Shown here piece after piece: positions 1 through 10,809 of a stretch of DNA of 64,000 nucleotides. The notes under the pieces were generated by a model. The model did not search any database. It was not told the DNA's origin and saw only the letters and a program-made list of their open reading frames with translations. Made by a program: the position numbers and the translations under genes. This stretch comes from Lunularia cruciata (taxonomy: Eukaryota > Streptophyta > Marchantiopsida > Lunulariales > Lunulariaceae). The stretch's first letter is position 1; every line of letters starts with the position of its first letter. Location of the stretch: positions 61,500,911 to 61,564,910 of the forward strand of contig OX419760.1 in assembly GCA_948567375.1 (NCBI GenBank), read 5' to 3'.

Positions 1-526
1 GGTTTGACCCCTAGATCTCTTGTTCCTAGACTGGTGCCCTAGCCAACTGGTGCCCTAGCCAACTGGTCCACCCTCACTTGTTGTCATAGTGACTGTGCCA
101 CTGTTATCTATACACATGTAGCTTTGGCTAGGAGAGTTTGTTTGATCCCATTCTTGGTGATCTTGGTAGCTTAGGACTTAGATACAAACTGCTCTTATGT
201 CAAATGCCAAATGGTGGCAGAGTTAGTCCCTTTTTGTGTTATGAGATGGAGGGTTTTCATTTAGATTTCTTGTTATTAGACCCCCTCCATTCTCTACTTC
301 TTGTTTGTGCACCACATTTGTGTGAGGTGCCCTGACTTTTGAGTGTTGGTGCTCTGGTGTGCTCTCAATGGTGAGGCTGGAGTGATGACCAATCAGACTA
401 CCTTTGTTTCTCTCCGATGAGGTAGGAAGTGATGACCTACAGACCGTGAGAGTGCGTGTTATGATATCAAGTTACAGGTTGCCCTTTCCCCTAGTGTAGT
501 TATCTTGGTTAGAGTTACATTAGTGG
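1..526 (+). other. 5' flank/leader of the methyltransferase retroelement
   Basis: No coding region can be supported here. Positions 31-62 hold two tandem copies of a 16-bp unit (CTGGTGCCCTAGCCAA), followed by a partial third. The stretch lies directly upstream of a decayed gag reading frame, so it may be the leader or the end of a 5' LTR. No matching LTR is visible at the 3' side, because the element is cut off near 8605. Confidence 0.3.
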
Positions 527-2211
527 GTGGTGCTTAGTTGGTATTGGCACTTGGTGGTGTTGGCACGTAGTGGTGTTGACACTTGGTGGGGTACTTGCGG
601 TTGCGACTTGCGGTTGCAATTGGTGGTTCGGGTTTGCTATTGTGGTTACTTTGTCACGACGGAGTTCTTTGGAGATTCCAGAGGAGTTAGCCCTGCAATA
701 CGCAGTGGGTTTACTCGGAGTGGTGCTTGGTATCAGCTTGTATCTCAGGTCCTAGTGAGGGAGGAGATTGACTCTGAGTTGGAGTTAGACACAGGAGCTG
801 ATTCAGTTGAGAGTGCACTTGGTGTGTCCGCACCGTTGTTGTGGGACATGGACAAGATTTATGGGGCCTCCAAAGGCCCTAGGCGTTACTTTGGTACAGT
901 GGGTACCATTGAGTTGGATGACTTCATCCAAGAGTTTGACAGTTGGTGTGATCTGCAGCAGATGCGGAACCTAACTTTGTTCACACCCTTCATGGCAAAG
1001 AAGGGGTTGTTTTAGCATCTGGAGGGTCCGCCGATGGATGACTACCATGAGTTCAGGAGAGCTCATTTGGAGGAGATTGAGTTATGGAGACAGTATTGGT
1101 CTCCACACTATGTCTCCATCACTTCAGGCTCGGTGGCTAGGAGTAGATCGGCTGTACCCACGAGCTCTAGCTCGAGTAGTGTTGGTGGAGCTAGTGGAGG
1201 TGCACTAGCTGGAGATAGTGCTACTACGAGTGGAGGTACCGCTGCAGGAGGTGGTATGGTACCGGGGTTTAACCCCATGGTGGAGTTCTTTCTATGTTTG
1301 AGGCAGAACTACCAGGGAGTGCGGACTGACAAGCTGAGGAGCTTGCAGGAGTTCCAGTGGAAGGCTTAAGAGAGCCTACGTGAGGCATACACTCGCATGA
1401 GGCGGCTGATCAGTTTCACTCAGGGAGTTACTAAGGCCCAAGCAGTCTAGTTTTGGTATGGGATACTAGATAGGGAGTGCGACGTAGAGTTCATGATGCT
1501 ACGTTGTTGCAGGCTACTTTGCCCACTTTGGTAGTTGTCTTTGGTTTGGCTGAGCGTATTGAGCTCAATATGGTAGAGGAGAGAGTGGTGACATCTGGAT
1601 TTGGAAGGGAGACCTCATCCACGGCTGTGACTTATTCTAGAGTGCAGTAGAGTGCACCACGCCCAGTTGGTTTTTGAGGACAGGGTGGACAGCCCAGATC
1701 CTATGGAGCAAGTGGGGGGCCTAGTGGAGTTAGTCCCTTACCCTCATTTTTAGGTCAGCAGCAGCCATTGAGTGGTGGTGTTGCTTGTTGGACTTGTGGT
1801 GGACCTCACCATAGGAGAGAGTGTACTCAGGGCAGCGGACCTGATACCTTTGGTGCATCACAGCCAGCACAGAGGCAGTGTGAGCATTGCCACAGATTTG
1901 GTCACACTAGTGACCGGTATTTTGACCTACACCCGGAGTTACGGAGTGGTAGGGCTGCTATGGTGGGTAGTAGAGGAGCTCTAGTTCATGGAGGACAAGG
2001 TGGTAGAGGTGGTGGTAGAGGATCTACACCTAGTAGGGGTGCAGTACCTGCCCTTACTTCTGACACAGCTATGGCTACTTGGATTGAGCAGTTGGAGCAA
2101 AGATTGGCTAGTATGGCTATTGCTCAGAGGAGATCAGATTCGGGTGCTGAGGCTTCCACCTCATATGCTGGTGATAGAGATGCTTTGGACTTCATGTGTG
2201 GAGCAGCATAG
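527..2211 (+). pseudogene. Decayed Ty3/gypsy gag of the methyltransferase retroelement
   Basis: Gag (capsid/nucleocapsid) of a Ty3/gypsy element. The recognisable capsid part lies at about 860-1480, and the zinc-knuckle part at about 1783-1935. The first knuckle, CWTCGGPHHRREC, is a CX2CX3HX4C variant. The second has lost its last ligand (C to Y) in CEHCHRFGHTSDRY. The frame is broken by stops near 1013, 1367 and 1448 and by at least one frameshift near 1480. Most stops read TAG where CAG (Gln) is expected. Between capsid and knuckles lies a Ser/Gly-rich linker (about 1135-1255). The true start codon cannot be set: the first codons of the open frame at 527 are GTG and the region upstream shows no clear ATG. 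Not functional. Confidence 0.7.
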
Positions 2212-3534
2212 GTGGATGCATCTGCAGCAGTGACTAGGAGTGCAGTACGTGCTCTAGAGCCTAGAGGAGCATCAGTGGAGTTGGACCCACAGAGAGGAGA
2301 GGTTGGGAGACAGGTCAGACTTCCCTAGTCTTCCACGCTATCTGAGGCATTGCAAACAACATCTATGGTTCCTAGACGTCCCAGTGTAGGTGTGGTAGGT
2401 GGTGATGGAGTACATGATGGACTACCTGCTAGTCAGCCACCTGCTACTATAGAGATTGAGTCTAGCATGATGTTGGGGGCGGCTCAGCTGATTATGCGGC
2501 GTCCTTTGTTTTCGGCCAGTGATATGTTTACATTGGGAGTTGACCCAGCCCCAATACTCCGGTTGGCTGCCACGTTGTGTGAGAGTAGGGATGGTGCAGT
2601 TCCTACTACTAGAGCAGAGGTGGTTGGTAGTGGAGCTGACTTGGTTGAGAAGCATGGGGTCCGTTCAACGACCAGTGGTTTATGGTAGGCAGCAGCGGCT
2701 AGACTGGAGGAGTTGCCAACTAGACCGGCCTTTGAGAGAGCGCGGTTCACACCTGGTGTTGTCCTATTGGATAACCAAAGGGGGATTTTTCATTTGGTGG
2801 GACCTTCAAGGAAGGTCTATACACCACAGAGAGTCTTGTTAGACTCTGGTGCGTAGCCTCTTATGTTGGGGAAGGCTGCTGTTATTGGTTTGGAGTTACG
2901 GAAGACCGATTTGGAGAGGTGTCCATTTTAGATCTAGACATCTCTAGGTGGTGGTTTGACACAGTACATCACACGTGGAGAGCTTGTTGTCCAGGTTCAG
3001 CCTGGTCATCCGACTGATAGCTCGGTGGTGAGAGCTCAGGCTATTGCGACAATAGCTGAGTCATATGATGTGCTAGTTGGGGGAGTAGTGTTATACCCCA
3101 TGGGTTTCAGCATTGACTATTGGGAGGAGATAGCCTCTTATAGACCTGGTTGGCAGTCTGGTGAGGGACGGGTATGTCACCTACCAGTATGCTTTAGTAG
3201 TGGCAGTCTTGGCTCACTACAGTCTAGGACCATGGCAGCATCAGTTTTAGCTTTCAGTGGTGCAGTTACTTGGCTTGGTGACTTGTTGGAGGGGAACGCC
3301 CATGCAAAGGATACTCCAGTACCAGAGGAGATCACTCGGCTTTGGAGTATGAGTGGGATTGTTCCATCCACCTTGGATGTTCCATTGTGGAGTTCAGAGG
3401 AGGCATTGCAGCAGCATGCAGATCAATTGGTGCAGCAGGCTTGGAGTGGAGCCTTTGTACCATCAGGAGATGAGTGTGAGGATGAGCCTCCAGAGGCAAT
3501 TGCTTTGACACCTCTGGATATCACACTCATTGCT
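2212..3534 (+). pseudogene. Retroelement aspartic protease region and linker to the methyltransferase
   Basis: The retroviral-type aspartic protease signature VLLDSGA is readable, with the catalytic Asp-Ser-Gly at 2842-2850. It is followed at once by a TAG stop in place of an expected CAG. About 75 codons further on, the segment YDVLVGGVVLYPMGF resembles the conserved C-terminal part of plant Ty3/gypsy proteases. Further TAG stops near 2929-2937 break the frame. From 2956 the frame stays open through to the methyltransferase. The linker at about 3180-3534 is acidic and Gln-rich with no domain I recognise. Position between gag and the methyltransferase fits the usual gag-protease order. Confidence 0.55.
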
Positions 3535-3861
3535 TGGCAGTATCCTGTAGAGGGGATATGCCTATTGGAGTTGTTTGGTGGGATCAGCACCGGACTAGCT
3601 GCGGTGTTACAGGCGGGTATCCGAATACAGAGGTACTTGTATGTAGAGAGGGATGAGACTGCTAGGCAAGTCTCTCTACATCATATGGCACACTTGGCCT
3701 ATCGGTATCCAGAGTAATTACGGATGTCAGCAGTCAGAGGTTACCAGAAGGCCCTACCAGGAGACATTTCCTTACTGGGAGCACATGACCTAGAGAAACA
3801 TGGGCCTATTCACTTGGTGATTTTTGGATGGCCATGTCAGAGACATACACATGCGGGCCGC
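3535..3861 (+). pseudogene. Retroelement-borne cytosine-5 DNA methyltransferase, N-terminal half (motifs I-IV)
   Basis: The reading frame that starts in the protease linker runs into a cytosine-5 DNA methyltransferase. Motif I, the S-adenosylmethionine-binding loop, is LELFGGISTG at about 3562-3594. It is followed by a glycine and an aromatic/acidic pattern (GIRIQRYLYVERDE) like DNMT3 motif II. Motif IV, with the catalytic cysteine, is GWPCQ at 3826-3840 and is intact. One in-frame TAA stop lies at 3715-3717. After motif IV the frame is cut by an insertion at 3862, and the second half resumes at 6987. Motif order (I, IV, then ENV-like, VIII, IX/X) is the canonical DNMT3 order, not the rearranged order of plant DRM enzymes. 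The host-like alternative, a chromosomal DNMT3 gene, is unlikely because protease and reverse transcriptase lie in the same frame on either side. Confidence 0.75.
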
Positions 3862-6800
3862 TGTTGGGGAAATTGTTGGCCTCGAGAGTGCACCGAGCAC
3901 CTGGCTGCTTGTGGTTAGTTTGCCGTTATTGTAGTTGATTTAGAGTTTCTCGTAGTCTATCATTCTCTTCCTATTCCTAGTGTGTTGGAAATCTCAACTA
4001 TGTAAAATTTTGGGTTTTCCTTTGTTTCCTGATGTTGGGCTTCTCGAGGGTTTGTGTTTGTCTTTGGCCTTCGCAGAACTGGCGAGTTCATGCAGGTTCT
4101 GCTACGGTTTCGGACCCGACGGTCCCTAGGAATGGCTGGGAATTTCACAAACAACAAATAGTATTCTATTTGGCTCAACCCGGCACCCAGACTACTGAAC
4201 CAAACCATTCATATAGACAGAATGAGAGCTCCTAAAATGGAACTTCCTCTACGCTTGTCAAAGATCAAACACACCATTTCTCAAGATTTGTCATTCATAA
4301 AATTCCAACTGCAAGGTTCACAAGTTTGGAAAAGCCAACCAATTCCAGTTCATATGGAGTATGCACTAAATTATGACAGAAAATCATTTCAGCTGGTGCC
4401 TTCACACGCACTCTGTCCGATAACAGTAAAGACGACTCACCCTCCGGACTTCTTCCTTCACCTCCCAGCAGCACTCCCATCAATGCTTTCTCCTCTGAAC
4501 ACCCTCTGTCTCTCTCAAAAGTTCCTGCAAACTTCTCTCTTGAGACTCCTTTGGCATTTCCCAAAAACTGTCAATCCTTCTCACTGTGAAAAACTCAACT
4601 CCTGCCCAACCTTGCCAACTTCCCTCTCGAAATCCTCTGCAACTTTCTCTCTTGAAACTCCTCTCCTCATTTCCGAAAACTGGCAGCTCTTCTCACTTTT
4701 GATATTTCTCCATCGCTTCCCTACTGTCTTCTCCCAAAATCCTCTGCACTTTCCCAAAATTGGCAGCTGTTCTCACTTTCGATAATTCTCCATCACTTCC
4801 CTACTGTCTTCTCTCGAAATCCTCTGCACTTTCCCAAAAACCCTACTGTTCTTTTCTCGAAATCCTCTGCACTTTCCCAAAACTCTTCCCCTCATTTCCC
4901 AAAAACTGGCAGCTCTTCTCACTTTCGATAATTCTCCATCACTTCCCTACTGTCTTCTCTCGAAATCCTCTGCACTTTCCCGAAAACTCTACTGTTCTTT
5001 TCTAGAAATCTTCTGCAACTTTCTCTCTCTGAAACTCCTCTCTTGATTTCCCAAAAACTGGTAGCCCTTCTCACCTTTCAATAATTCTCAATACTTCCAT
5101 ACTGTCTTCTCTCAAAATTCTCTGCACTTTCCCAAAACTCTTCTCCTCATTTCCCAAAACTGGCAGCTGTTCTCACTTTCGATAATTCTCCATCACTTCC
5201 CTACTGTCTTTTCTCGAAATCCTCTGCACTTTCCCAAAAACCCTACTGTTCTTTTCTCAAAATCCTTTGCACTTTCCCGAAACTCTTCTCCTTATTTCCC
5301 GAAATTGGCAGCTCTTCTCACTTTCGATAATTCTCCATCACTTCCTTACTGTCTTCTCTCGAAATCCTCTGCACTTTCCTGAAACTCTACTATCTTCCCT
5401 TCTCATTCCCCGAAACCCTTTTCGATCCTCTGTCCTTCCAAAACCCTACTGTCCTTTCTTGAAATCTTTTGCAACTTTCTCTCTCTGAAACTCCTCTCTG
5501 GATTTCCCAAAATTTGGCAGATCTTCTCACTTTCAATATTTCTCCCTCACTTCCCTACTGTTTCTCTCGAAATCCTCTGCACTTTCCCAAAAACCCTACT
5601 GTCCTTTCTTGAAATCTTCTGCAATTTTCTCTCTCTGAAACTCCTCTTTGGATTTCCCAAAATTTGGCAGCTCTTCTCACTTTTGATATTTCTCCATCAC
5701 TTCCCTACTGTTTCTCTCAAAATCCCCTGCACTTTCCCGAAACTCTTCTCCTCATTTCCCAAAACTGGCAGTCCTTCTCACTGTGAAAAACTCAACTCCT
5801 GCCCAACCTTGCCAACTTCCCTCTTGGCCCAAGAGAGAAACACGGGATCTTCCTGCATGACCCTAGAATCTAAGACCCAACGATACCCAGTTCCTGTCTA
5901 CTTCCTCCACATTCATCAACCATAGGGACCCAAACTGGCCTGCTCCACGATCTCGTTGTAGCAAAATCCTTCTTAGCCAACATATGTCGAGAAAAAGTCA
6001 ACTAAACGGTGAGCAATTCGACTTCCATGTGTTCAAACACAGCAGAGCATCTGAACCCGCATTTGCTGTGGACGGGGAGAGGATTTGAACACAACTAGTA
6101 CATCCACATATAGAAGCTGAAAACTTCTGCACAGTCCAATTATCCTTCACCATGAAGATGGAGAGCCAAGAAATACATGCAAAGCCCCCTTCGTAATCAA
6201 CCCAGTCCCTTCCACCTCCTTTTTGGACTCCCCTACAACAATGAGCTTGTCATAAACTCATACTTCTGTGCTCCTCCCCTTTCTATCTCACACTAGGAAT
6301 CATCCTTTACTTTTCCTATAACCCTGACGCCTCCACCCTTTAGAGTTCTCGAACTCCTACACGCAGGACCTTTCTAACCTTTCATTACAACACCATAATC
6401 ATCTCCCACCCGCCTTCCATTCTCGGCTAAACACCCCATTACACCGGTCCAAGTATAGAATATGCACGTCTTGGCCGAAGGACCCTCATGCCAAATTTGA
6501 ATCTCTTCGCGTGGTGTCCAATCCTTTCTCCGTTAGCCCTGATGAACACAGGATAGTGCGAGCTAATGCAAATGGAGCTGCTACATCGTTCCTAGCCAAT
6601 AACAGAGAATGTTTCCTAGATCATGCTGTAAACTCCCTGAACTCTGTAACTAGCCAACTGCAATGGCCTCATGCAGTTCGGCACCACGTGAAAGTGCCCT
6701 CGGGCTTGCTTACTTTGGTGTTCATGATAGCAGCCAAGGCATTGATACCTACCTCCCCAAATCTGAAAGGAAGGACCTCGTCTCACTTACAGACCTTGGC

Positions 6801-6982
6801 TAACAAACACTCCACCCCCAAACCTGGACGTTGTTACAATCTCATTCCCCGAGCATAGAGTTTCTATCCACCTATTCTCTGCACTGAACCACCCCAATTT
6901 GGGGCTTCTGTCTAGCCAACTCCTCTTCTTGAAATCCTGCAACCACTCCTTACCACTCTCATCTGGCCTTTTCCCGATGACA
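3862..6982 (-). mobile_element. Family H insertion splitting the methyltransferase (4-bp duplication CCGC)
   Basis: This 3121-bp block begins TGTTGGGGAAAT and ends CCCGATGACA, and is flanked on both sides by CCGC (3858-3861 and 6983-6986). Removing it brings the two halves of the methyltransferase together. On the minus strand it starts TGTCATCGGGAAAAGGCC, like the elements at 33764 and 8792. It ends with a block resembling the ends at 35418 and 31442 (AGCCAGGTGC then CTCGAGG). No terminal direct repeats and no coding region of its own are visible. A degenerate tandem array occupies 4680-5790; the open frames at 4222-5925 are read through that array and are not genes. It could be a solo LTR of a long-LTR element or a non-autonomous element. 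Confidence 0.7.
4680..5790. repeat. Degenerate tandem array inside the H insertion
   Basis: Pyrimidine-rich units recur with the phrases TCTGCACTTTCCC and CATCACTTCCCTACTGT. Spacing is irregular, mostly 80-150 bp, and the word TCTGCACTTTCCC or a near match appears about ten times. Units differ by small indels, so the array is old. It is the counterpart of the purine-rich arrays in the plus-strand H copies. Confidence 0.7.
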
Positions 6983-6986
6983 CCGC

Positions 6987-7965
6987 GGTTTGGGTCTTTA
7001 GGATCCTTGTTCTGGTGTGTTTTGGGAGATGTTACGGATACTACATCTCCAGGTTCATCTGTCTATTTCTCCAGCTTACCTTTTTGTGGAACGTTCCTTT
7101 GATGGGTGATTCTTGCACTAGAGTGGTGGCGTGTACACATCAGGTCTATTCTTGGATGGGACCTGCTGTATTGTTAGATGCAGCCAGAGTGGGATCACGG
7201 GCTCATTGTCTTCGTCTTTGGTGGAAAAATCTCTTACCCAAAGAGGTTCTATAGCGTGCTTATGATGGGATTCAACGATTGGACCACATCCTTGTTGATG
7301 ATATCTTGGATGTTGGGTGTCAGTCTCAGATAGTGGTAGTGGCTGATAGGTCACCTATGGCAATGGTGAACCTAGTTGGACAGCCTAGAGCCGCATTTCC
7401 CACACTCATGAGTTTCCCAAGCTCTCATGCTTTTTGAGAGGGAGGACTTGGACTTGTTTGGGACTCACAGTTACAGCAGTTGGTGGAGCCCAACGCTGAT
7501 GAGAGAGAGCGGGTGATGGGTTTTTGCATCGGTATTACCGCTATTCCAATAGTGTCAGAGGCATCCAAGCGTCAAGTGTTAGATCAGGCTATGGACCTGA
7601 ACTGTTTGACTTGGATTGTGAGCCTTGGCTTGGCAGAGCAGCGTAGGATGCACTTGATAGGCATCTTCACTCGGATACTTGTGAGCCATGTGCCTATCAA
7701 GATGATTCAAGCACATGCTGGGGGCGATGGACCGAGTGGACATGGTATTCTTGGGACACATCCAGTAGCTACTAGGGAGAGTGGTCTACTTAGAGTCCAT
7801 CTAGGTGAGTGTGGGCTACTTGGTTTACACCCTTGGTCCACATGGGATGTAGCCAGAGGACGTGTGGAGCTTGTAGCCAGAGTGGAGGGAGTTTTTCACA
7901 TAGAGGTTGGGACCTCTAGTGGTCGGGAGCATGACACTATTGCTACCAAGGGCCCAGTGTAGCAG
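6987..7965 (+). pseudogene. Retroelement-borne cytosine-5 DNA methyltransferase, C-terminal half
   Basis: Resumes the methyltransferase after the H insertion. The segment RFGSLGSLFW precedes a site where DNMT3 enzymes have the catalytic ENV tripeptide; here the codons at 7087-7095 read Trp-Asn-Val, so the catalytic Glu is lost. Next come LLDAARVGSRAH and LRLWWKNLLP (about 7165-7245), equivalent to the DNMT3 motif VIII region. Then a C-terminal block with ERERVMGF (7501-7524) and QAMDLNCLTWIVSL matches the motif IX/X region. The frame from 7015 to beyond 8600 is a single frame broken only by nonsense codons: TAG near 7252, TGA near 7435, TAG near 7960. A short frameshift lies near 7080. The tail at 7690-7960 is Gly-rich and unrecognised. 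Confidence 0.75.
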
Positions 7966-7984
7966 TCAGTCAGTACGTCTTCCA

Positions 7985-8605
7985 CTCCTATTACAGTTAC
8001 AAAGGATACTTGGGAGCCAGATCTTGGACCCAAGCTTATTGGAGAGGAAAGACAAAGGGTTTGGAGGTTCTTGAGGAGTCACACAAGTTGTTTTGCCTTT
8101 AGTATGAAGGATTTGGGTGCTTTGAAGGGATTGGGTATACGGATTGAGCTGACTAGCAACACACCAGTTTTCCAACATCCTTATTGATATAGTGAGATGG
8201 AGAGGACATTGATTCAAAGCCGGAGTAGTGACCTTTTTGAGGCTGGTTTGGTGGAGATTTCACATGGAAAGTTTGCATCAGCAATAGTGATGCCAACCAA
8301 GAAGGATATGCATGGCAACTATACAGATAGGCGGATGTGTGGAGATTACCGTCCTATCAACCGATAGACCAAGGTTGATTGGTATGCCATGCCTACACCA
8401 AAGGAGATTTTTGATGCAATTGGGCATGCAAAGGTCTTCAGTACTTTGGATCTTTGAGCGGGATATCATCAGTTGCCGATCAAGGAGGAGGATAAGTCCA
8501 AGACAACATTTTGGGCTATTGATCCTCATGGCAAGGATGTGTTATATCAGTGGATGTTCTTACTATTTGGGTTGAAGAATGCTCCTACTGAGTTCCAGAG
8601 ACAGA
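7985..8605 (+). pseudogene. Ty3/gypsy reverse transcriptase, N-terminal part, same frame as the methyltransferase
   Basis: Directly downstream of, and in frame with, the methyltransferase. Readable motifs are RRMCGDYRPINR (8329-8365), FDAIGHAKVFSTLDL (8410-8457), GYHQLPIKEEDK and FGLKNAPTEFQR (8566-8601). These are reverse transcriptase blocks up to just before the catalytic YxDD box, which is missing because the element is broken off at about 8605. In-frame stops at about 8186, 8366 and 8456 sit where CGA, CAG and CGA are expected. No RNase H or integrase of this element is found in the window. Confidence 0.8.
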
Positions 8606-8792
8606 CTTCTGTTCATGTCCCTTGCAAAAAACCTTTTCCTGTTCCTGTCCTTTGCAAAACCTTTTTCTGTTCCTTTCACAAAATTTCCAACTACCACTCC
8701 TTACCAAGCTCATCTGACATTTTTATTTTTTTTTGAAAACTCTCTACTGTCCCGTCCTCATCACTCTATTCTGGCCTTTTCCCGACGACACC
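8606..8792 (-). mobile_element. Fragment of a family H element
   Basis: Near-identical in reverse complement to the start of the H copy at 33764-34040. Shared features are the AGGACAGGAACAG-type short repeats, an oligo-A run and the terminal phrase TGTCGTCGGGAAAAGGCC, read on the minus strand and ending at 8792. The next bases are CCGT, then a CC-family coding region. The other end is lost at the junction with the reverse transcriptase. Confidence 0.6.
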
Positions 8793-9828
8793 GTTAAGAA
8801 GTCATCTTACATGAGATCATGGGAAGAAAAGTGTAGTCAGAGATGCACTGGTGTGTAGAGAGGAAGTCAGGAGAGTTAGTCCGGGAACCAGTATGAAGAG
8901 TAACAAGCGGTATTCTTCTACAAGATGTTTGCAAGGGAGCCAATCAATTGGACAAAGTGTTTTCATCAGTGTGCAAGACAGATGGTGTGGAACTTGTGAG
9001 ACAAGTCACCTCCACACTACATTGTGCCATTTGCAGCCCACTTCTATTTGGGACTGAACTTGCTGAACACGACAGAGAGACACAAGATAATGTTGCACCT
9101 CCACCCTAATTTGAGAAGAGATGTTGATGGAGAGGAGTAGTAATACATCTTGCAGATAAGGAGCAATGACGAGTACTATGCGTAGACGAGGCAGAGTGTG
9201 CAGTTGAAGGTTAACACTCCAAAGTCAAAGAAGAGGAATCAACAAGGCAAAGAAGAAGAAGCGGTGACAAGACCTCAAAAGACGAGGAAAGCAAACCCAA
9301 GGAGAGACTTGGTGGTAATTGCGTTGTCAGACAAGGAGTCAGAAGGAGAGGCCGAGTGCAAGGAAGAAGACTTGGACAAGGGGGAAGAACCTGAATTCAT
9401 GTTGCAGGGTGGTGACACAAGCAACAAGAGTGACGATGGAGTGGAGATGTAGTCAGTACCCAAGGACAAAGGAAAGCTGGAAATAGAAGAAGAATGTAAC
9501 CTACATGCAAAAGAAGAAGTTCTAGAGTAAGAGAAGAAGAGGATGATCATTCAACAAGGAGTTCACTCCAGACAAAAGGTGAAGTATGAAGTGGGACCAA
9601 GTAAGGTAAGAGAAGTGGAGAGTGGAAGTTTGGGGAGCAAAGAATCCATTCCCATAAGGCGATTGCAGCTGAGAAGATGAGTATCAAGTGAAGAAGAGGC
9701 AAAGAAGGAGAAAAATCCGCAAGTTGAGGTAAATGCAAGTGGAGGAGTAGAGTATTTGTGGGAGGTTGTGTGCCCATTGTTAGTAAAGTTGGAGCACAAG
9801 AAGAAGGAAATGCAGTCAAAGTGTCCAA
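8793..9828 (+). pseudogene. CC family copy F/E, N-terminal and acidic part
   Basis: Remnant of the coiled-coil protein gene shared by all CC copies. It starts inside the N-terminal domain (homologous to 43440-43470 of copy B). An internal deletion near 8911 then jumps to the segment homologous to MFAREPIN of copy B. The block DLVVIALSDKESEGEAE at about 9311-9360 begins the acidic region. Stops at about 9139, 9184 and 9451 break it. At 9828 it is interrupted by the big H insertion, and it resumes at 31443 in the same gene (CC copy E), where the next expected residues EVK...VLQVLARLEEEN appear. Confidence 0.65.
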
Positions 9829-10375
9829 TGTTGTAAGGACAGTAATCTATGTGAACCATTGGTGGATTTGGTGGGAGACTTTTGTTGACTTTACGTTACA
9901 ATGACTTTGGCATTTTGTTATGTTATTGTGCCTTGGGAATACCTTTCATGCCATTATAAAGTTGGAAGTTATTGTGTGTTGCCATAAGCTTGAGGAAGTT
10001 TCAAGGGTTGAGTAAACTCATAAGTCCTTCTATGTTTCAAGAGCTCAGAGGGTTTGAAAAATGATGCATGAGCTTGGGAGTTTCTTTGTGCTCCACCAAC
10101 TTAGGGCTTAAATTTATGTTACACAAGCTTGGGATTTTGTTTGTGTTATTGGATTTTGGGGGTATTTCATTAAGTAATTTTGAGCAAAAGAGTTGGTTTG
10201 GGATTTTCCATGTTGAGTAGTGACAAAGTGGCCTAAGAAGGTTTTTTGAGTGGATAGAGGCTAAAGAAAAATGCCTTGAAAGGGTTTGGTGGTGACAGGG
10301 CCAAAGGACTGGGGACATATGCTTTGAGAGGCTTGCTGATTGGAGGGGGTACTTCAAAGGCTTATGGACAGAAGA

Positions 10376-10796
10376 TGTAACAATATGGAGTTTAGAGACG
10401 AAGTTAGTTGGGCTTACGAAGTAGAGAATAAGACAAAATAGCCTAGAATATTCTAGAAGCATCTAAGAAACTTCTTGGGAAGCTTCCTAACTAGTTAACT
10501 TGTGCCCTAAGTAGGTAGCTTCTAGAAGGAAGCTTCTAACTAGCTTAGCTTGCACGCCAAGTAGGCGGCTTCTAGATGGAAGCTTCTTGAGAAGCTTCCT
10601 AGTTAACTTGGCTTGCACTCCAAGAAAGCGGCTCAAGGAAGCTTCTTGAGAAGCTTCAAGAGTCTTGTATGCTACCTATAAATACCAAAGCCGAAGCTCA
10701 TGCTAGGCATTCAGAGTTTTCCCTCATTCAAGTGTCCCAATGTGAGTTTCCATTCTCCTATTTCTCCTCGGTTTTGGTCTTTTACATTGGTATTAG
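10376..10796 (+). repeat. 5' LTR of the chromovirus (421 bp)
   Basis: Begins TGTAACAATATGG and ends GGTCTTTTACA, and is repeated at 19340-19762. It is followed directly by a primer-binding site. It carries many GAA/TTC inverted blocks (see the regulatory entry) and a TATAAATA box. Similar LTRs occur reversed as a solo LTR at 41840-42250 and at about 46971-47400. Confidence 0.9.
10446..10684 (+). promoter_or_regulatory. Heat-shock-element-like array and TATA box in the chromovirus LTR
   Basis: GAATATTCTAGAA at 10446-10458 fits the perfect heat-shock element pattern GAAnnTTCnnGAA. Further alternating GAA/TTC blocks include TTCTAGAAGGAAGCTTC from 10520 and paired GAAGCTTC palindromes at 10638-10645 and 10650-10657. 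The last pair lies about 20 bp upstream of TATAAATA (10677-10684). The same array is present in the 3' LTR (TATA at 19651-19658) and in the solo LTR at 41840-42250. Heat responsiveness is inferred from known heat-shock-factor sites in plant LTRs, not shown. Confidence 0.6.
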
Positions 10797-10797
10797 A

Positions 10798-10809
10798 GCA
10801 GGAATGGGA
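10798..10809 (+). other. Primer-binding site, initiator tRNA-Met type
   Basis: TGGTATTAGAGC follows the 5' LTR. It matches the plant tRNA-iMet primer site TGGTATCAGAGC with one C-to-T change. The related minus-strand copy at 46958-46969 keeps the unmutated form. Confidence 0.8.

Noticed and set aside
4222-5925. Series of open frames rich in Pro, Ser, Leu and Phe
   Set aside because: They are readings through a degenerate tandem array inside a mobile element; no conserved domain and each frame is a shifted version of the same repeat.
6511-6858. 115-codon open frame in the H insertion
   Set aside because: No domain or homology that I recognise, and not kept in the other H copies.
3535-7965. 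Methyltransferase considered as plant DRM
   Set aside because: DRM enzymes have a circularly permuted motif order; here motif I and IV come before the ENV, VIII and IX/X parts, which is the DNMT3 order.
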